NCBI GenBank assembly: GCA_048013815.1 | Contig: CM106585.1 | Coordinates: 8,432,001 to 8,496,000, forward strand | Source of the DNA: Setoptus koraiensis | Lineage: Eukaryota; Arthropoda | Length of the DNA: 64,000 nucleotides | Direction: 5' to 3' | In this document: positions 50,513 through 61,192 of the stretch, one piece after another | How the letters are laid out: each line of letters begins with the position of its first letter | Numbering within the stretch: position 1 is the stretch's first letter | Translations under genes and position numbers: made by a program | Notes under the pieces: model-generated | Databases searched by the model: none | Seen by the model: only the letters and a program-made list of their open reading frames with translations | Told to the model about the DNA's origin: nothing

Positions 50513-53236
50513 TCATTCTGAGTTTTTTTCAAATTCTTGACGTATACGATCGATATTGTATATGCTGGTAGTCACATAACCTTGAGGCCCAACTGCGTGT
50601 CGCCTATGTATACCATATCGCACTGGTTGCTCGCTAGAAACAGTTTCATCTTTTTTGAAATCCCATTGACTCGAGTAACTATCTTTGTCGATATCCATAT
50701 TTTGGAAAATATCAAAATCATCTTGCATGTTTATGCCCATGTTGCTCTTGACGGAAGAGGAATCTTTAGAGTTGGAATTCCTATACATCCTGTCAATATC
50801 GATAGGAAAGGCATACTGGTGTAGATAATCCGGCTTGCTGTAATTTGGATTTGGATTTGTGGAATTGACAACCAATGAAGAGTCGGTCCGGTTTGTCTGT
50901 GAGCCACCAGTTGAACTGTTGACACCGTAAGAGCCATCATCTACCTTTTGAATCAACGATTTTTGGTCGATTCGGTCAGATTTACTGGTTTTGTCTTTGG
51001 AAATCTTCGGCAAGTTGGACTTTCCAGCCAATTCATCAGTGCTATTAGTATTGTTATGGCCCGATGGCGACTGACTAGTCTCGCTGGCGCCCTGATTTTG
51101 TTCGCTGCTTCCTTCTTGCTTTTGGGGATAGTTGCTTTCGTCTTCACCATCGCCTTGTTGTTCTTGTCTTCTTCGTTGTTCCTCCTCCTCTTGTTTCTGT
51201 TTTTGCTCCTCTTGTTGTTTTCTGATTTCGGCAATGTCATTATCAGATAATATACCAGGCGGAAACAAGTCTGTGAAGTCAGAATCTCCAGCAATATTTT
51301 GGAAATTTTGTATATCTGGATCATCTTCTTGATTGGCCTGGTTATTTTCAGCATTACTGTCGTTGCCATTATCGTCGGGACTTTCATTGTTTTGTTGCGA
51401 TTCATTAGATTCACCACTATTGTCTGACTGACCATTATCAGAGATTTCATTAGAGCCATCGTCTCCACCCACCGAGTTATTGTTCTCGGTAGAATTGCTA
51501 TCTGTGACGTTCTTTTCGTTGATAGATGCCTCGTTAGCTTTAGAGTGGTTGGTGTGTCCTTGATCATTGACTGATGAATTGCTGTTCGAGTGGAACTGGC
51601 CCGCAATTGTATCACCGTTGTGTTTTTCTTTAGTCTCAGTATTGTTGAGAGAGCCACCACTTTTGTTTACCCTGTCAGTGGAATGACCGCCCTGAACCGA
51701 AGATACTGTTCCATCATATTGCCCGACGGAAGGACGATTCCTCGCTGCACCATCCCGACCATGCGTGAGATCTTGTTCGGATCGCTGATCATCATTCAAT
51801 ATTGGACTGGGAATTTGTTTCCGGTTTTGGTTTTTGTTGGGATGATCTTGTTCTTGTTCTGAATTCCGATTTTCACCATCACCATCACCGTCACCATCAT
51901 CCGATTCCTGATTGTTTGTTCGATCGTCGCTCTGATTATCTTCTTGTTGATCATCGTTACTTTTACTAGCATAAGAGCTATCATGCTGGTTCTGGCCGCT
52001 TCTCTGGGGGTTTCTTCCAACTTCGTTCCTTTGGGGTGATTCTTCGTCGAACACAATATCCTTATTGTTTTTATGGTCATTGATAGGTCGCTGCTGCTGT
52101 TGTTGCTCGTTAGAATCTTGTTCTTTTTGTTGTTGCATACGTTGTTGCATTTGGTGCTCCAGACGACGTCTCTCGTAGGCCATTGCAGCTAATTGTTGAT
52201 TTCTGGCGGCTACTATCATCTGATGTATTGGACTTAATGGTTGCAATTGACCAACACCAATTGGTTCTTGGCTCGCACGTGGATCATTCACTTCTTGACT
52301 AGAAATCAATAGAGGTGGTGGTGAAGGTCTGTGGTAGATAGGGGATGTTAGATATGCCGGATGGCCACGTAAAAACAGTGGATGTATATGACGTGGTTGT
52401 TCGAGACCGCTCGAATAAGGATTCTGATAGATTCTTGAGTTTGGATTATCACTGTGAGACATAGTGGTATGGTTTGGATCACCATCATAACGATCATTGG
52501 TAGGATCGCGAGAATTTATTCTGGGATTTGTTTCACGACCATAAATAACATTGTGATCACCATTATGGTCGTTCCTTAATGCAGGCGATTGTGGACCTCT
52601 AGATCGATGATGCAAGGGCATGATAGTGGGCCTCAGCAATGGTGGGTATTCTCTGTACTCCTCGGAAACTTCACGTCGTTTTCTGCGCGATATTCTAGGA
52701 ATGCTATCATTGCTTTTTTTGTTATGCACTTCTGATTGTCTATTCAAAGTTAAAGTGATCATCATCAGTGTGAACAATTTTCTTAGAGCTTCATCGTTTT
52801 CGGTAACTTTAGTATCATTCGCGCGCACTTTTTTTACGTTTTCAGGTTTAAATATTATTATATGGAATGTTGGTTTAGCACTTGAATTATTCTTTGTCGA
52901 GTTCGTATGTGTATGTTGGGGCCATCTCCGCATACTAACGTTAGAACAGGCTCTTATGAGATATAACATTATTAGGAGTCTATTTTGCGGTGTCAGTGAT
53001 GGTATTGTTTCTTGAGTTTTATTAACTTCGTAGCTGTTATTTCGATACTCTAAAGTAGACTTATCAAAATCGTATCTGGGGTGAGACCTGTCCATCGCTG
53101 ATGGAACAAATTTGTACAAAGTCAGCTCTTTCTTCTCACTCATTTGATTGAGTTCCTCACTGATAACGTTGTGTATATAGAAAAAGATCACAAAAATCGG
53201 AACTAGTGATGAACTTAATACTAATTTCGACGCCAT
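50513..53236 (-). CDS. Secreted low-complexity acidic protein, unknown
   Basis: Single exon, 907 residues. Residues 1-27 are a clear signal peptide (LVLSSSLVPIFVIFFYIHNV). The next part (about 30-190) is the most ordered-looking, with two hydrophobic segments (RLLIMLYLIRAC and LFTLMMITLTLN). It is followed by a furin-type basic site, RRKRRE, then a Pro/His/Arg-rich stretch (EYPPLLRPTIMPLHHRSRG). From about 350 to 760 it is disordered and rich in Gln, Asn, Asp, Ser and Gly, with DGDGDGDGEN-like and EEQKQKQEEEEQRRRQEQ runs. The C-terminus regains Tyr/Ile character (VTTSIYNIDRIRQEF). No known domain. It may be an extracellular matrix, cuticle-associated or precursor protein cut at the basic site; this is inference. 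Confidence 0.75.
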   Translation of the reverse strand: MASKLVLSSSLVPIFVIFFYIHNVISEELNQMSEKKELTLYKFVPSAMDRSHPRYDFDKSTLEYRNNSYEVNKTQETIPSLTPQNRLLIMLYLIRACSNVSMRRWPQHTHTNSTKNNSSAKPTFHIIIFKPENVKKVRANDTKVTENDEALRKLFTLMMITLTLNRQSEVHNKKSNDSIPRISRRKRREVSEEYREYPPLLRPTIMPLHHRSRGPQSPALRNDHNGDHNVIYGRETNPRINSRDPTNDRYDGDPNHTTMSHSDNPNSRIYQNPYSSGLEQPRHIHPLFLRGHPAYLTSPIYHRPSPPPLLISSQEVNDPRASQEPIGVGQLQPLSPIHQMIVAARNQQLAAMAYERRRLEHQMQQRMQQQKEQDSNEQQQQQRPINDHKNNKDIVFDEESPQRNEVGRNPQRSGQNQHDSSYASKSNDDQQEDNQSDDRTNNQESDDGDGDGDGENRNSEQEQDHPNKNQNRKQIPSPILNDDQRSEQDLTHGRDGAARNRPSVGQYDGTVSSVQGGHSTDRVNKSGGSLNNTETKEKHNGDTIAGQFHSNSNSSVNDQGHTNHSKANEASINEKNVTDSNSTENNNSVGGDDGSNEISDNGQSDNSGESNESQQNNESPDDNGNDSNAENNQANQEDDPDIQNFQNIAGDSDFTDLFPPGILSDNDIAEIRKQQEEQKQKQEEEEQRRRQEQQGDGEDESNYPQKQEGSSEQNQGASETSQSPSGHNNTNSTDELAGKSNLPKISKDKTSKSDRIDQKSLIQKVDDGSYGVNSSTGGSQTNRTDSSLVVNSTNPNPNYSKPDYLHQYAFPIDIDRMYRNSNSKDSSSVKSNMGINMQDDFDIFQNMDIDKDSYSSQWDFKKDETVSSEQPVRYGIHRRHAVGPQGYVTTSIYNIDRIRQEFEKNSE

Positions 53237-54387
53237 GATATTCTATTTGCTGTCTGAGAAATACGTGCTGCTTGCAAATGAATGTAGCCCCAAGCGTAAC
53301 AAATTTGTAACTAATGCTGTTGGACAGCACAAAGTGAGCTTATAATGCAGATTTCTACTGCTTGACTGCCATGATATTACATAATGGTTTGTATTTGATA
53401 GGTTCTAATTATTTGCCGACACTTTTGTTCGCCGACAGACACAATCTTACTTACAAGAACTTTACTATGAATGGCTCCAAGGACAATGGCTTAATGAGGT
53501 CCGATACAAATTATACGCTTAAGTTTATTGTTTATTTTCGGTTTTCAGGATATCAAGCCTAAGCTAATCTTAGATTTGTGGAAATTCCTACCTTATGCGC
53601 CAAAATAGTTTTGTTTTTCATATGCGAGGTCAAATTAGAGGATCTACACATAAAAAATGCCCTTCAATGCTGTGCCAGTAATAGTAAACAAGTTTTTTAT
53701 CGGCTGTCATTCTAAAGTCGTTACTTTGTCATAACGGTACACAACCCACTCAATTCATTGCCATGGGTCTCCAAGACAATCGCTTGCTGAAAACTTTCAT
53801 GGTAGCCTAGGTAAAGGCATATGATACAGCACAACTGGAAAAATTCAACACAATATCTCAGACCAGCTTCATTTAGAACTGGTCACACAAAGAAATTCCA
53901 GTAAGTAGAACGCAAAGGAGCTTGCTATGTTTGCATTCGAACAAGTTGCAACAAGTGATTTAAGCTTATGTTACTGTAGTTGTTTACATCTTAACTAGGT
54001 AATTTTGCTCTCCGATCGTAGTCGCCATTCAACTCAACACGAGTCAACTTGGAGCTCTATGAAGTTTGGAGTAGATATGAGTACAGCATCACCCCATAAC
54101 CAAGCACCATAATTTGGATTGTTGGTTCCGCTTGAGTACTCAGATAATTACTGTTTTTCAAGAAACTCAAAGATTGACGAGCACGACGAACCCACAGATC
54201 ACTTGAGAAGCATCGTTGGACCATAGATGCAGAATGATCGTCTTCAAGTAAAGTTTCAACTGAATTGGATGGAAAAATGAAGTTATTTAGGTTATACAGA
54301 GCTATGACAGGTAGTCAATTTACTAATGAGAATTCGAAAGTCAAATCGATGCGTCAAATTGTATATATATAAAACAAACTATGGTCG
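53237..54387. other. Spacer, no gene seen
   Basis: Promoter side of the acidic protein gene and 3' flank of the Gly/Tyr/His peptide gene. The one 66-codon plus-strand frame (53362-53562) shows no domain. Confidence 0.4.
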
Positions 54388-54393
54388 TTTATT
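54388..54393 (-). terminator. Poly(A) signal of the Gly/Tyr/His peptide gene
   Basis: AATAAA on the minus strand about 170 nt after the stop codon at 54561. Confidence 0.5.
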
Positions 54394-54560
54394 GTATATT
54401 ATTGTTGTCCACTGAAAAGCCTTGTAAGCATCACACATTCTCTGTTCAACTACTTGTCACGACATTGTGATTTTTATATTGTATCTGCTGGTTGACAAAA
54501 ATGTACGAACTTTTTTCGTTCTTCAAATCGAATGCTGTGTGCCGTGTGAAGCCTACTTTC

Positions 54561-54803
54561 TCATCCATAGTAAGGATAGTGATGATAATGAGAACCGTAA
54601 GAACCGTAGTAAGGATTGACACCGAAATGACCATATCCAACTCCATATCCTCCATAGTAAGGTCTGTAATGGGCATGACCACCAATTCCATGGTAATGAT
54701 GGCGATGATGATGATGAGCTTGAGCACTTGCCGTTAAAACAAATATGACGATGGCCGAAAGGATCATCATGGCTACGATGCTTCTTGTGGTCAGGTAAAC
54801 CAT
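54561..54803 (-). CDS. Small secreted Gly/Tyr/His-rich peptide
   Basis: 80 residues from the ATG at 54803 (an upstream in-frame ATG at 54863 would put 20 polar residues before the signal peptide and is less likely). An N-terminal hydrophobic signal (VAMMILSAIVIFVLTASAQA) precedes a mature part of about 50 residues made only of His, Tyr, Gly, Pro and a few others, such as HHHHRHHYHGIGG and YYGGYGVGYGHFG. Such composition is known from arthropod cuticle or silk-gland proteins, nematode YGGYG-type antimicrobial peptides and metal-binding secreted peptides; which applies cannot be told. A canonical TATA box lies upstream and AATAAA downstream, so it looks like a complete small gene. Confidence 0.75.
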   Translation of the reverse strand: MVYLTTRSIVAMMILSAIVIFVLTASAQAHHHHRHHYHGIGGHAHYRPYYGGYGVGYGHFGVNPYYGSYGSHYHHYPYYG

Positions 54804-54929
54804 TGTTTCGAATAATGTACTTTTTTTGTTTTGTAGTGTGTAACTTAAAGTATGAAAATACAATGTTCTATCGAGATATTAGCATAGATGATTGTTTGAA
54901 GTATGACAATATGAAGTTTAAAGTGGAAG

Positions 54930-54938
54930 CTATTTATA
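54930..54938 (-). promoter_or_regulatory. TATA box of the Gly/Tyr/His peptide gene
   Basis: TATAAATAG on the minus strand, 127 nt before the ATG. A second element, TATATAAAG, lies further upstream at 54972-54964. Confidence 0.45.
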
Positions 54939-54972
54939 TGACAGTAAAATGGTGTTTACTTTGCTTTATATA

Positions 54973-55468
54973 GTGGCTAATTCGCGCTGACAAACTCTAT
55001 AATCTTTAAAACGTTCACTCTGTAATTCACAGAGCAAGGGGGACGTGTTCTACATAATAATTAATGATGCATAACTGATACAAGCGATGGGAATCTTGTT
55101 GCAATCTTCCTGGAGCATAAAGCCACTTGCATGAGAATATCACAAGCTTGAGATGTTATAATATTTAGTATGATACATATTCATGGTTTCCATTAAAGAG
55201 TAGATATAAATAATAATTATAGTATGTATATTTTTATAATATAGTATGCTGTTTTGATAGCAACCTTGAATTTATTTACATAAGGAAGTAACCACCAAAT
55301 GCTCTCTGCCTAGATGGGATAATTGAATCCTGTTTCTGAAACTTGATTTAAGACATTCTTCAGAAGATTATGTGGTATTTCGTTCACACAAACATACACT
55401 CACATGGTGACAACTCCTTTTTTAGTTGATTGGTTATTTACTTCTGTCTTTTCACAGTTTCACCTCAG
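54973..55468. other. AT-rich spacer
   Basis: No gene or strong motif seen between the peptide gene and the two-helix membrane protein gene. Confidence 0.4.
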
Positions 55469-55921
55469 TCATTGGGATGACTCTTGCCTGAATGAAGTGT
55501 CGTTGTTGTTGCCCGCTGAGAGTTTCTGATGGGGATCAAGTTCAACCTGACGATTTTGGCTTGACGGAGCGATAGCCTCTCTTGGGGTTTGGCCGGCAAA
55601 AGTAATGATGAAAAAATAAAGTGGCGATGTGCTGACTAGTATGAGTAGAAACATGAAGAATTGTACAACCGGATGTATCATCGCAAGAGGTGTTGCGATA
55701 AGGAAGAAAGTAGCAGGGCTTATAGTTCCGGTCAGTCTACGTCCGGTAATGTTGACCTGGCAACTTGTTGCTGCTTGATTTTTGATGGGTTTGTCCAGTA
55801 CGGTTGAATGACCAGCTTGGCCACCGATTTGCCTCTTGTCATCATGTGCGGCAACGTTATTAGATGACAACTCCTGCGCGGTGGCGGCATGAAGGTTCAT
55901 TTGATGTATCTTGGGAGTCAT
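55469..55921 (-). CDS. Hypothetical two-helix membrane protein
   Basis: 150 residues, ATG start, single open exon. Residues 1-65 are polar and Gln/Asn/His-rich. About 66-110 is a continuous hydrophobic block (ATFFLIATPLAMIHPVVQFF then MFLLILVSTSPLYFFIITF), long enough for a two-pass hairpin. The last 40 residues are polar. No family recognised. There is no convincing poly(A) signal close by, and it could be an exon of a larger gene. Coding status rests on the sharply bounded hydrophobic region and length only. Confidence 0.4.
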   Translation of the reverse strand: MTPKIHQMNLHAATAQELSSNNVAAHDDKRQIGGQAGHSTVLDKPIKNQAATSCQVNITGRRLTGTISPATFFLIATPLAMIHPVVQFFMFLLILVSTSPLYFFIITFAGQTPREAIAPSSQNRQVELDPHQKLSAGNNNDTSFRQESSQ

Positions 55922-56334
55922 ATTGATGTTTAATATTACGACAATTTTAATAATGTAAATATATGTGTTATTAATATAATAAAGAGTGAAATTATTGGTG
56001 TGTTCACGAGAATGTGTTAATAATAGCTGTTGTTGTTGTCGTTGTTGTTACGATGTGGTTGGTATAAATAAGAACAGTGTAGCCTAAATAGTGTGCCTAT
56101 GTAATTGTATCGTGAATTATAATGTATGCTGATTAGAAACTGATGTGGTGCTGATTTGTGTGTGAGCGGCCGTAATAGATGGGCTACGATATAAATAGAT
56201 ATAAGCGTAGATGTTTAATACAAGATGATGCGATAATGTTTAGATTATTTTATAGTGAAGCTTGCCAAAAATATTTTCAGTGGGTAGATAAAGCGGAGTG
56301 ATAGCACCCTCTCGGAGAGTGTGTTTGTAACGTT

Positions 56335-56358
56335 GATGTGTGTGTGTGTGTGTGTGTT
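56335..56358. repeat. (TG)n microsatellite
   Basis: About 12 TG units; makes a Cys/Val-alternating frame on the plus strand. Confidence 0.9.
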
Positions 56359-57337
56359 CAAGTGTGTTTGCTCTAATATATTCCACTGATATTATTACAA
56401 GTGGACTATATTATTTTATTATTATTATTCCAGTGGTAATGGTTGGTTTTATTTTATTAGCTTACACAGAACGAAATCGGTCTTGTGAGATTGGGATTTA
56501 TCTTCAATGTATCTGTATTTATTATCCGCGTGTGTGAGTGTGTGCTATCAATGTGATGTTATCGCCAACGAGACTGGCACACACCAATGTGTTAGATGAT
56601 ATAGTTATTATTTATTTATGTTGATGTTATGTCTGTAAGATGGTAGACGGCTGATGTCTGTCTTTGATCTAGTGGATGATCAGATCGTAGAAGTGCTGAC
56701 AAGTGACTATTCGCGTGAGACAATTTATTTAAATCGTTTTTTGTGTTGTGTTTTTTTTTACGCCGAGTAGCTGTTATAATCAATAATTGTGTGATAATCA
56801 AAAATGATCAGTTTTACTTTGATAGACTTTGATGATTCCAATGGCAATACAACAAGAATTCTCTCAAATGAATTTTCTCAAATGTGAATTCTCTCGGTGA
56901 ATTGCAACTCAAACTGCACTCAACTATTTGTGTCAAGTGTCGATAATTCGATTCGTTTCAATGTTCGATTGTGTGGATGGTCTATGTAGAGAATATTCGA
57001 TTTGCGTGTCGAGTTAAATGGTCGTTTAAATAGAATTTGAGGAAAAAGCCTACAACAATTAGCAGCAGTGATCGTCACAAAAGCAACTGTCGTTGCCTCA
57101 CAGAGCTAGTGCAGAACAGCCTGCGATGATGTTATATTGTATTTGCATTCTCTGTTGTTGTTGTTGTTGTTGTTTTTCGTTCTCAACTCGTGTGTTTGTC
57201 TCTATTGTACCTCTCCACAAGCTGTACCGTCTGTCATCTGTATGTGTGCTAGCACTGGCAGTGTGAGTAGAGTGCGCATTCGACGACACAACCTGCCTCT
57301 GTGCCCCATTACTGTATGATACCAAGTGAGTATACGA

Positions 57338-57354
57338 AACAACAACAACAACAA

Positions 57355-57425
<71 letters not shown>

Positions 57426-57432
57426 ACAACAA
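57338..57432. repeat. (CAA)n(CAACAG)n(CAA)n compound microsatellite
   Basis: 95 bp: a CAA run, about eleven CAACAG hexamers, then CAA again. It is open in all three forward frames and on the reverse strand, but there is no supporting start context, domain or splice structure, so it is called as a repeat and not as a polyglutamine exon. Confidence 0.95.
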
Positions 57433-58600
57433 GATGGCTAGCAGGCAGATACACAGTACAGTTTGTGCAGTGAGCTGCTATAGGCTTTCCAGTCTGGCTA
57501 GGCTCTCGCCAAGTCCGACTCAATCCTTGCATAACCGACACACAATGAGAAACACAATGAGAGGTCATGGTGAGACTGACTAGCTGCGCACACACACACA
57601 TCGTTTGGCTCAAGTCGCAGAGTGTTAGCCTATCTATTTAATGGATCGAACTTTAGCGAATCGAACTGGAAAATGTGCGCGCGATTTGTCGTCGTTCGAT
57701 CGTTTGATCATACTCAGCTTATGTAATTTACACTTTTGCTACAGCTTTTATTCGGCTCAAGTTTGGCCTATGTAGGTAAATTGTATAACTGATTATTGGC
57801 TAGCCGAAGAACGGCGATAGTCGACATCAGGCTCATTTCGTTCGCGAATCACACATTATGGCGTGATATCAATATTATTATCAACATTATTCGCACACTT
57901 TGTGTGTGTGACACACAAACTTAACATGTACAAAATTGTCTATCCCCATCTAATGACATTTTCTTGTCTACGCTATTCCGCTGATGATTTCTTGCTATAC
58001 CTCTTCCTCTTTAATTACATTTACCACAGCACACACACCAATCAATAATAGCAAGTTTTTCCTGTGGCAGCCAACAACAACAAGCCAGATACGTCATCTA
58101 GACTAAACAACATTTTCGCGGGTATCTTGTTGCTATCAAGCTGTTCTTGTTGTTGTTGTTGTTTGTGTGCAGCGCTGAAGAAAAAAAGCAAGCATCGACA
58201 ACCCATTTTACACTAATAAATGTAAACAGGTAAACTCTTACAGATAAATAATTCAAACTTGAATACGACTACTAGACTTGTTATGTGTTCATTAACAGTG
58301 GCACTGTTGGTAGTAGTGGTTTGCTCAATCTTGTGTGAGTTGAAATATAGCTAGAGTAAAAACACATTGACGCAGTGGAAATATCAAGAACGAAAAAAAG
58401 GAAAAAGCTCAATGAATCAAAATGGTCAATCCACTGCTACTAGCCAGTTAGCTAGCTACGTATATAACATCCGCACAATTCAAAGGCGGTTTCGGTTTAG
58501 CCTTGAGATCTCTCTGTATATGACGAGCTGGCCAGTCTAAACAGGCGACCACAGCCACGGAGCAGGTTCAAAGGTTGTTTTTTAATCGCTAACAGCAGTG

Positions 58601-58633
58601 CTCTCTCTCTCTCTCTCTCTATCTCTCTCTATC
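58601..58633. repeat. (CT)n microsatellite
   Basis: CT dinucleotide run with one A interruption. Confidence 0.9.
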
Positions 58634-59213
58634 CATTCTAATTTACTCTGACTCAAGCTAGAAACGTTGCTTGTCTTTTCAATCTGGATCAGCTAGTGAA
58701 GTAGTATAAATAACCTATTTAGGTTTGAGCGCCCAACTTAGCTAACTTTGAGAGGCCAATGGACAACGTTCTGACTCGTTGTTGGCGTTGTGTCTTGCAT
58801 GTTACAAATTGTTTAATATGTGGTCTTTGTTCTGGCCCGAGCTACATGCATATGAGCATTCTTTTCGGCCATACATGTTAAGTTTGCAGTTTATAAGATG
58901 AATTGAAACTCTCCATCTACTGACAATGTTACTTTACTATGTATAGTTCACAATATGATTGTATACTCACATGGCTGTAATACACACACTATTCGCCAAG
59001 AACAAATAGTACTGTTAGTGAGTCAAGCAACTAATGAAAAGTCAGCGAACCCATTGAAAGAGCAGCGCCCACATGGCAGTTGAGTCGGATCGAGTTAACG
59101 GTTTTGAAGCGCTAATAATAACGCTGGCATATTTTTCGGAATATATGAGTCTATTGATATTGAGTAAAATCTTAAAATAAGACTAATGAAGATAATGGTC
59201 GAAATAGCTCCAA

Positions 59214-59219
59214 TTTATT
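59214..59219 (-). terminator. Poly(A) signal of RER1
   Basis: AATAAA on the minus strand about 230 nt after the RER1 stop codon. Confidence 0.5.
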
Positions 59220-59449
59220 ATGTACATTATTTGTATGTTCACGTAATAAAGCTCGGGCAACCGCGACGATGTTCAGTTCATTTTGACTTGACAGCCTCAT
59301 TGCAATGATCCTTGCCAAGAGGGCTCTCACGAGCTAAAGTTCAAATGAATAGGCGTGCTGAGTAAAATGAAAATTACAACATCATTGTCCCATCATGTGG
59401 ATAAGACCTATCTCGCCATATGGTTTGATGGTGCATTAACAGTATGCTT

Positions 59450-60022
59450 TTATAGTCTTTCGCCGTACCTGGTTTTTCCTCTATTCCAAGGTACATAACG
59501 GTATTTCCACATGTGTTGTATTTGTTTGTGCATTGTGAAAAATGTCAATATAATGAAGTAAACCAGGAGTATTGGCCAAAAAACGGGCAGATCAAATATA
59601 TCAAACAATGACATAGCTAATGACACCAAGGTGGCTCTTGTGGCTTGATGCCAGAATTTAAATTCTGGTAGTTTCCGTATGAAAGGTTTAAATTCATCGT
59701 TGACTCTAGTTGGTAGTGTTGGGCCTGTATCGTTTGTGTCCTCACAAGCTGCACGGAATTCTGGATCTATCCTGGGACTTAGAAAGCCTATCAATAAATT
59801 TAAATAGAATATACCTAAACCATAGCAGATCATATACCAGCCATGTGCCAGTACAACCCTTGCCATAAATAAAAGCAAAATAACCAATGAGAAGATCCAT
59901 CTGGAGACGACATGAGGTGTCCAAAGGTCGAGCAATAACCGATACCTCTGACTGAAAGTGCGGCCCAATCGAGATAGTGTTGTCTCTCGATCAAAAGGTT
60001 CCATTGTTGGGTTTGATGTCAT
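59450..60022 (-). CDS. RER1: ER/Golgi retrieval receptor RER1
   Basis: Single exon, 190 residues, the usual family length (about 196). Conserved blocks: RYRLLLDLWTPHVVSRWIFS before the first membrane helix, YLNLLIGFLSPRIDPE, the EFKPFIRKLPEFKFWHQAT loop, and the C-terminal KYRYVPWNRGKTRYG. Four membrane helices in two hairpins. RER1 is a Golgi-resident receptor that returns ER membrane proteins and unassembled complex subunits by COPI vesicles, recognising polar residues in their transmembrane segments. Start: the first ATG, two residue groups before a second in-frame Met. Head-to-head with LTO1 at 1.2 kb. Confidence 0.96.
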   Translation of the reverse strand: MTSNPTMEPFDRETTLSRLGRTFSQRYRLLLDLWTPHVVSRWIFSLVILLLFMARVVLAHGWYMICYGLGIFYLNLLIGFLSPRIDPEFRAACEDTNDTGPTLPTRVNDEFKPFIRKLPEFKFWHQATRATLVSLAMSLFDIFDLPVFWPILLVYFIILTFFTMHKQIQHMWKYRYVPWNRGKTRYGERL

Positions 60023-61192
60023 CTATTGGTGTCGAATGTTTTGGTAAATTGACTTGATCAATAATAATAAATTACAATTTGTATCAATGATAATTAGTGA
60101 TGAGTCATTATTGGTCCTGGCAATGGGTTCAAGATTTTCATGTGTTTCTCGTACTGTCTGAGCTGTTTCCAATTTACTCACTCTTGTTTGTATAAGAATC
60201 CATCAGGGGCGCTGGCATCGCTCAATAAATGTACACCCAAGCGTGCTCTGGTCAGATAAATGTTTTTCCTCTTTGATTGCTTGCGCCTTGCAGCGTGCAT
60301 CGAAGCAGATGAGCGCACGCGTTTTTCAACGCAACTACCGGCTCGCCTGTTTGATGTCCTGCAGTTAACTATTGCCCAGCATTAACTGCTACTCACTAGA
60401 ACTGTATGCAGAGAGCTGAGCAACGCTGCCCTAGCGGATTTTTTTACTAACCGGTTTGAGTAAGTTGAAAAAAGCTCACATTGTACACCACTATAGCATG
60501 GTGCATGCCGGGGGAGATAGCCTCCAAGGGAGCGGAGAGATTGGGAGACGGGAGGGCATGGCTAGCAGCGCACTGTCGGTTGGTACAGTTTGTATAGCTG
60601 CTGTCTGCCAACAGTGCACGCAGAGGCCATTCAGTAAACTGCAATATCTCATCTGCTCGCACTCACGCAAGCACAGCCTTGCAGTTTGAACTCTTGCTCC
60701 CTTAACTGCAGCTGAGCGACCTGCATCAACACAAATGACGGAGTAAAGCAAACAAATAGAGAAATAAAAACATTCTTTTCCTTCATCCTAACTGACGCCC
60801 ACACGTGAAATGCATATTTATGAATATTTTACCGTAATATAGATCAATATGGTCGAATTGGCTAGAGTTATTACCAATTAATTTATATCCCGAGATAGTC
60901 CGCTAGTCTACACTTGAGTTTATTATGGTATTCGTCTAGATTCGACAGTTCGATCAAAACAATTTTTTTAATAGTTGTTTACTTCGTTTAGTCATTTGCA
61001 ATTTCAGTTAGAAATACCCTATATATCTGAGATAATAGATTATAATCCGATGACACCACTTCCAACAAATGATATTCCTGTCGATTTATTAATTGCTTTT
61101 GCTTGATAACTACCAAATCACAACGGTCCGTGAACGAACTGAAGCCATAAAGGTCAGCTCTGATTGCATAATAAGGTCATTTAAATTTAGTC
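60023..61192. other. Divergent RER1 / LTO1 promoter region
   Basis: Non-coding. The part from about 60220 to 60750 is richer in G+C and CpG than its surroundings and contains GCAGTTAA/TTAACTGC arms (60361-60368, 60382-60389) around a 13-nt loop, with TTAACTGC again near 60704. Overlapping short open frames on both strands in this patch reflect its composition. Confidence 0.45.

Larger units (their letters stand above)
55922..59213. other. Repeat-rich spacer, no gene supported
   Basis: 3.3 kb between the two-helix protein gene and RER1. It contains a (TG)n run (56335-56358), a (CAA/CAG)n array, a (CT)n run and an octamer ATTTGCAT (57141-57148). Open frames across the CAG array in several frames are repeat by-products. 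Confidence 0.4.

Noticed and set aside
57098-57613. 171-codon minus-strand frame with a long Val-Ala run
   Set aside because: Produced entirely by reading through the CAACAG microsatellite.
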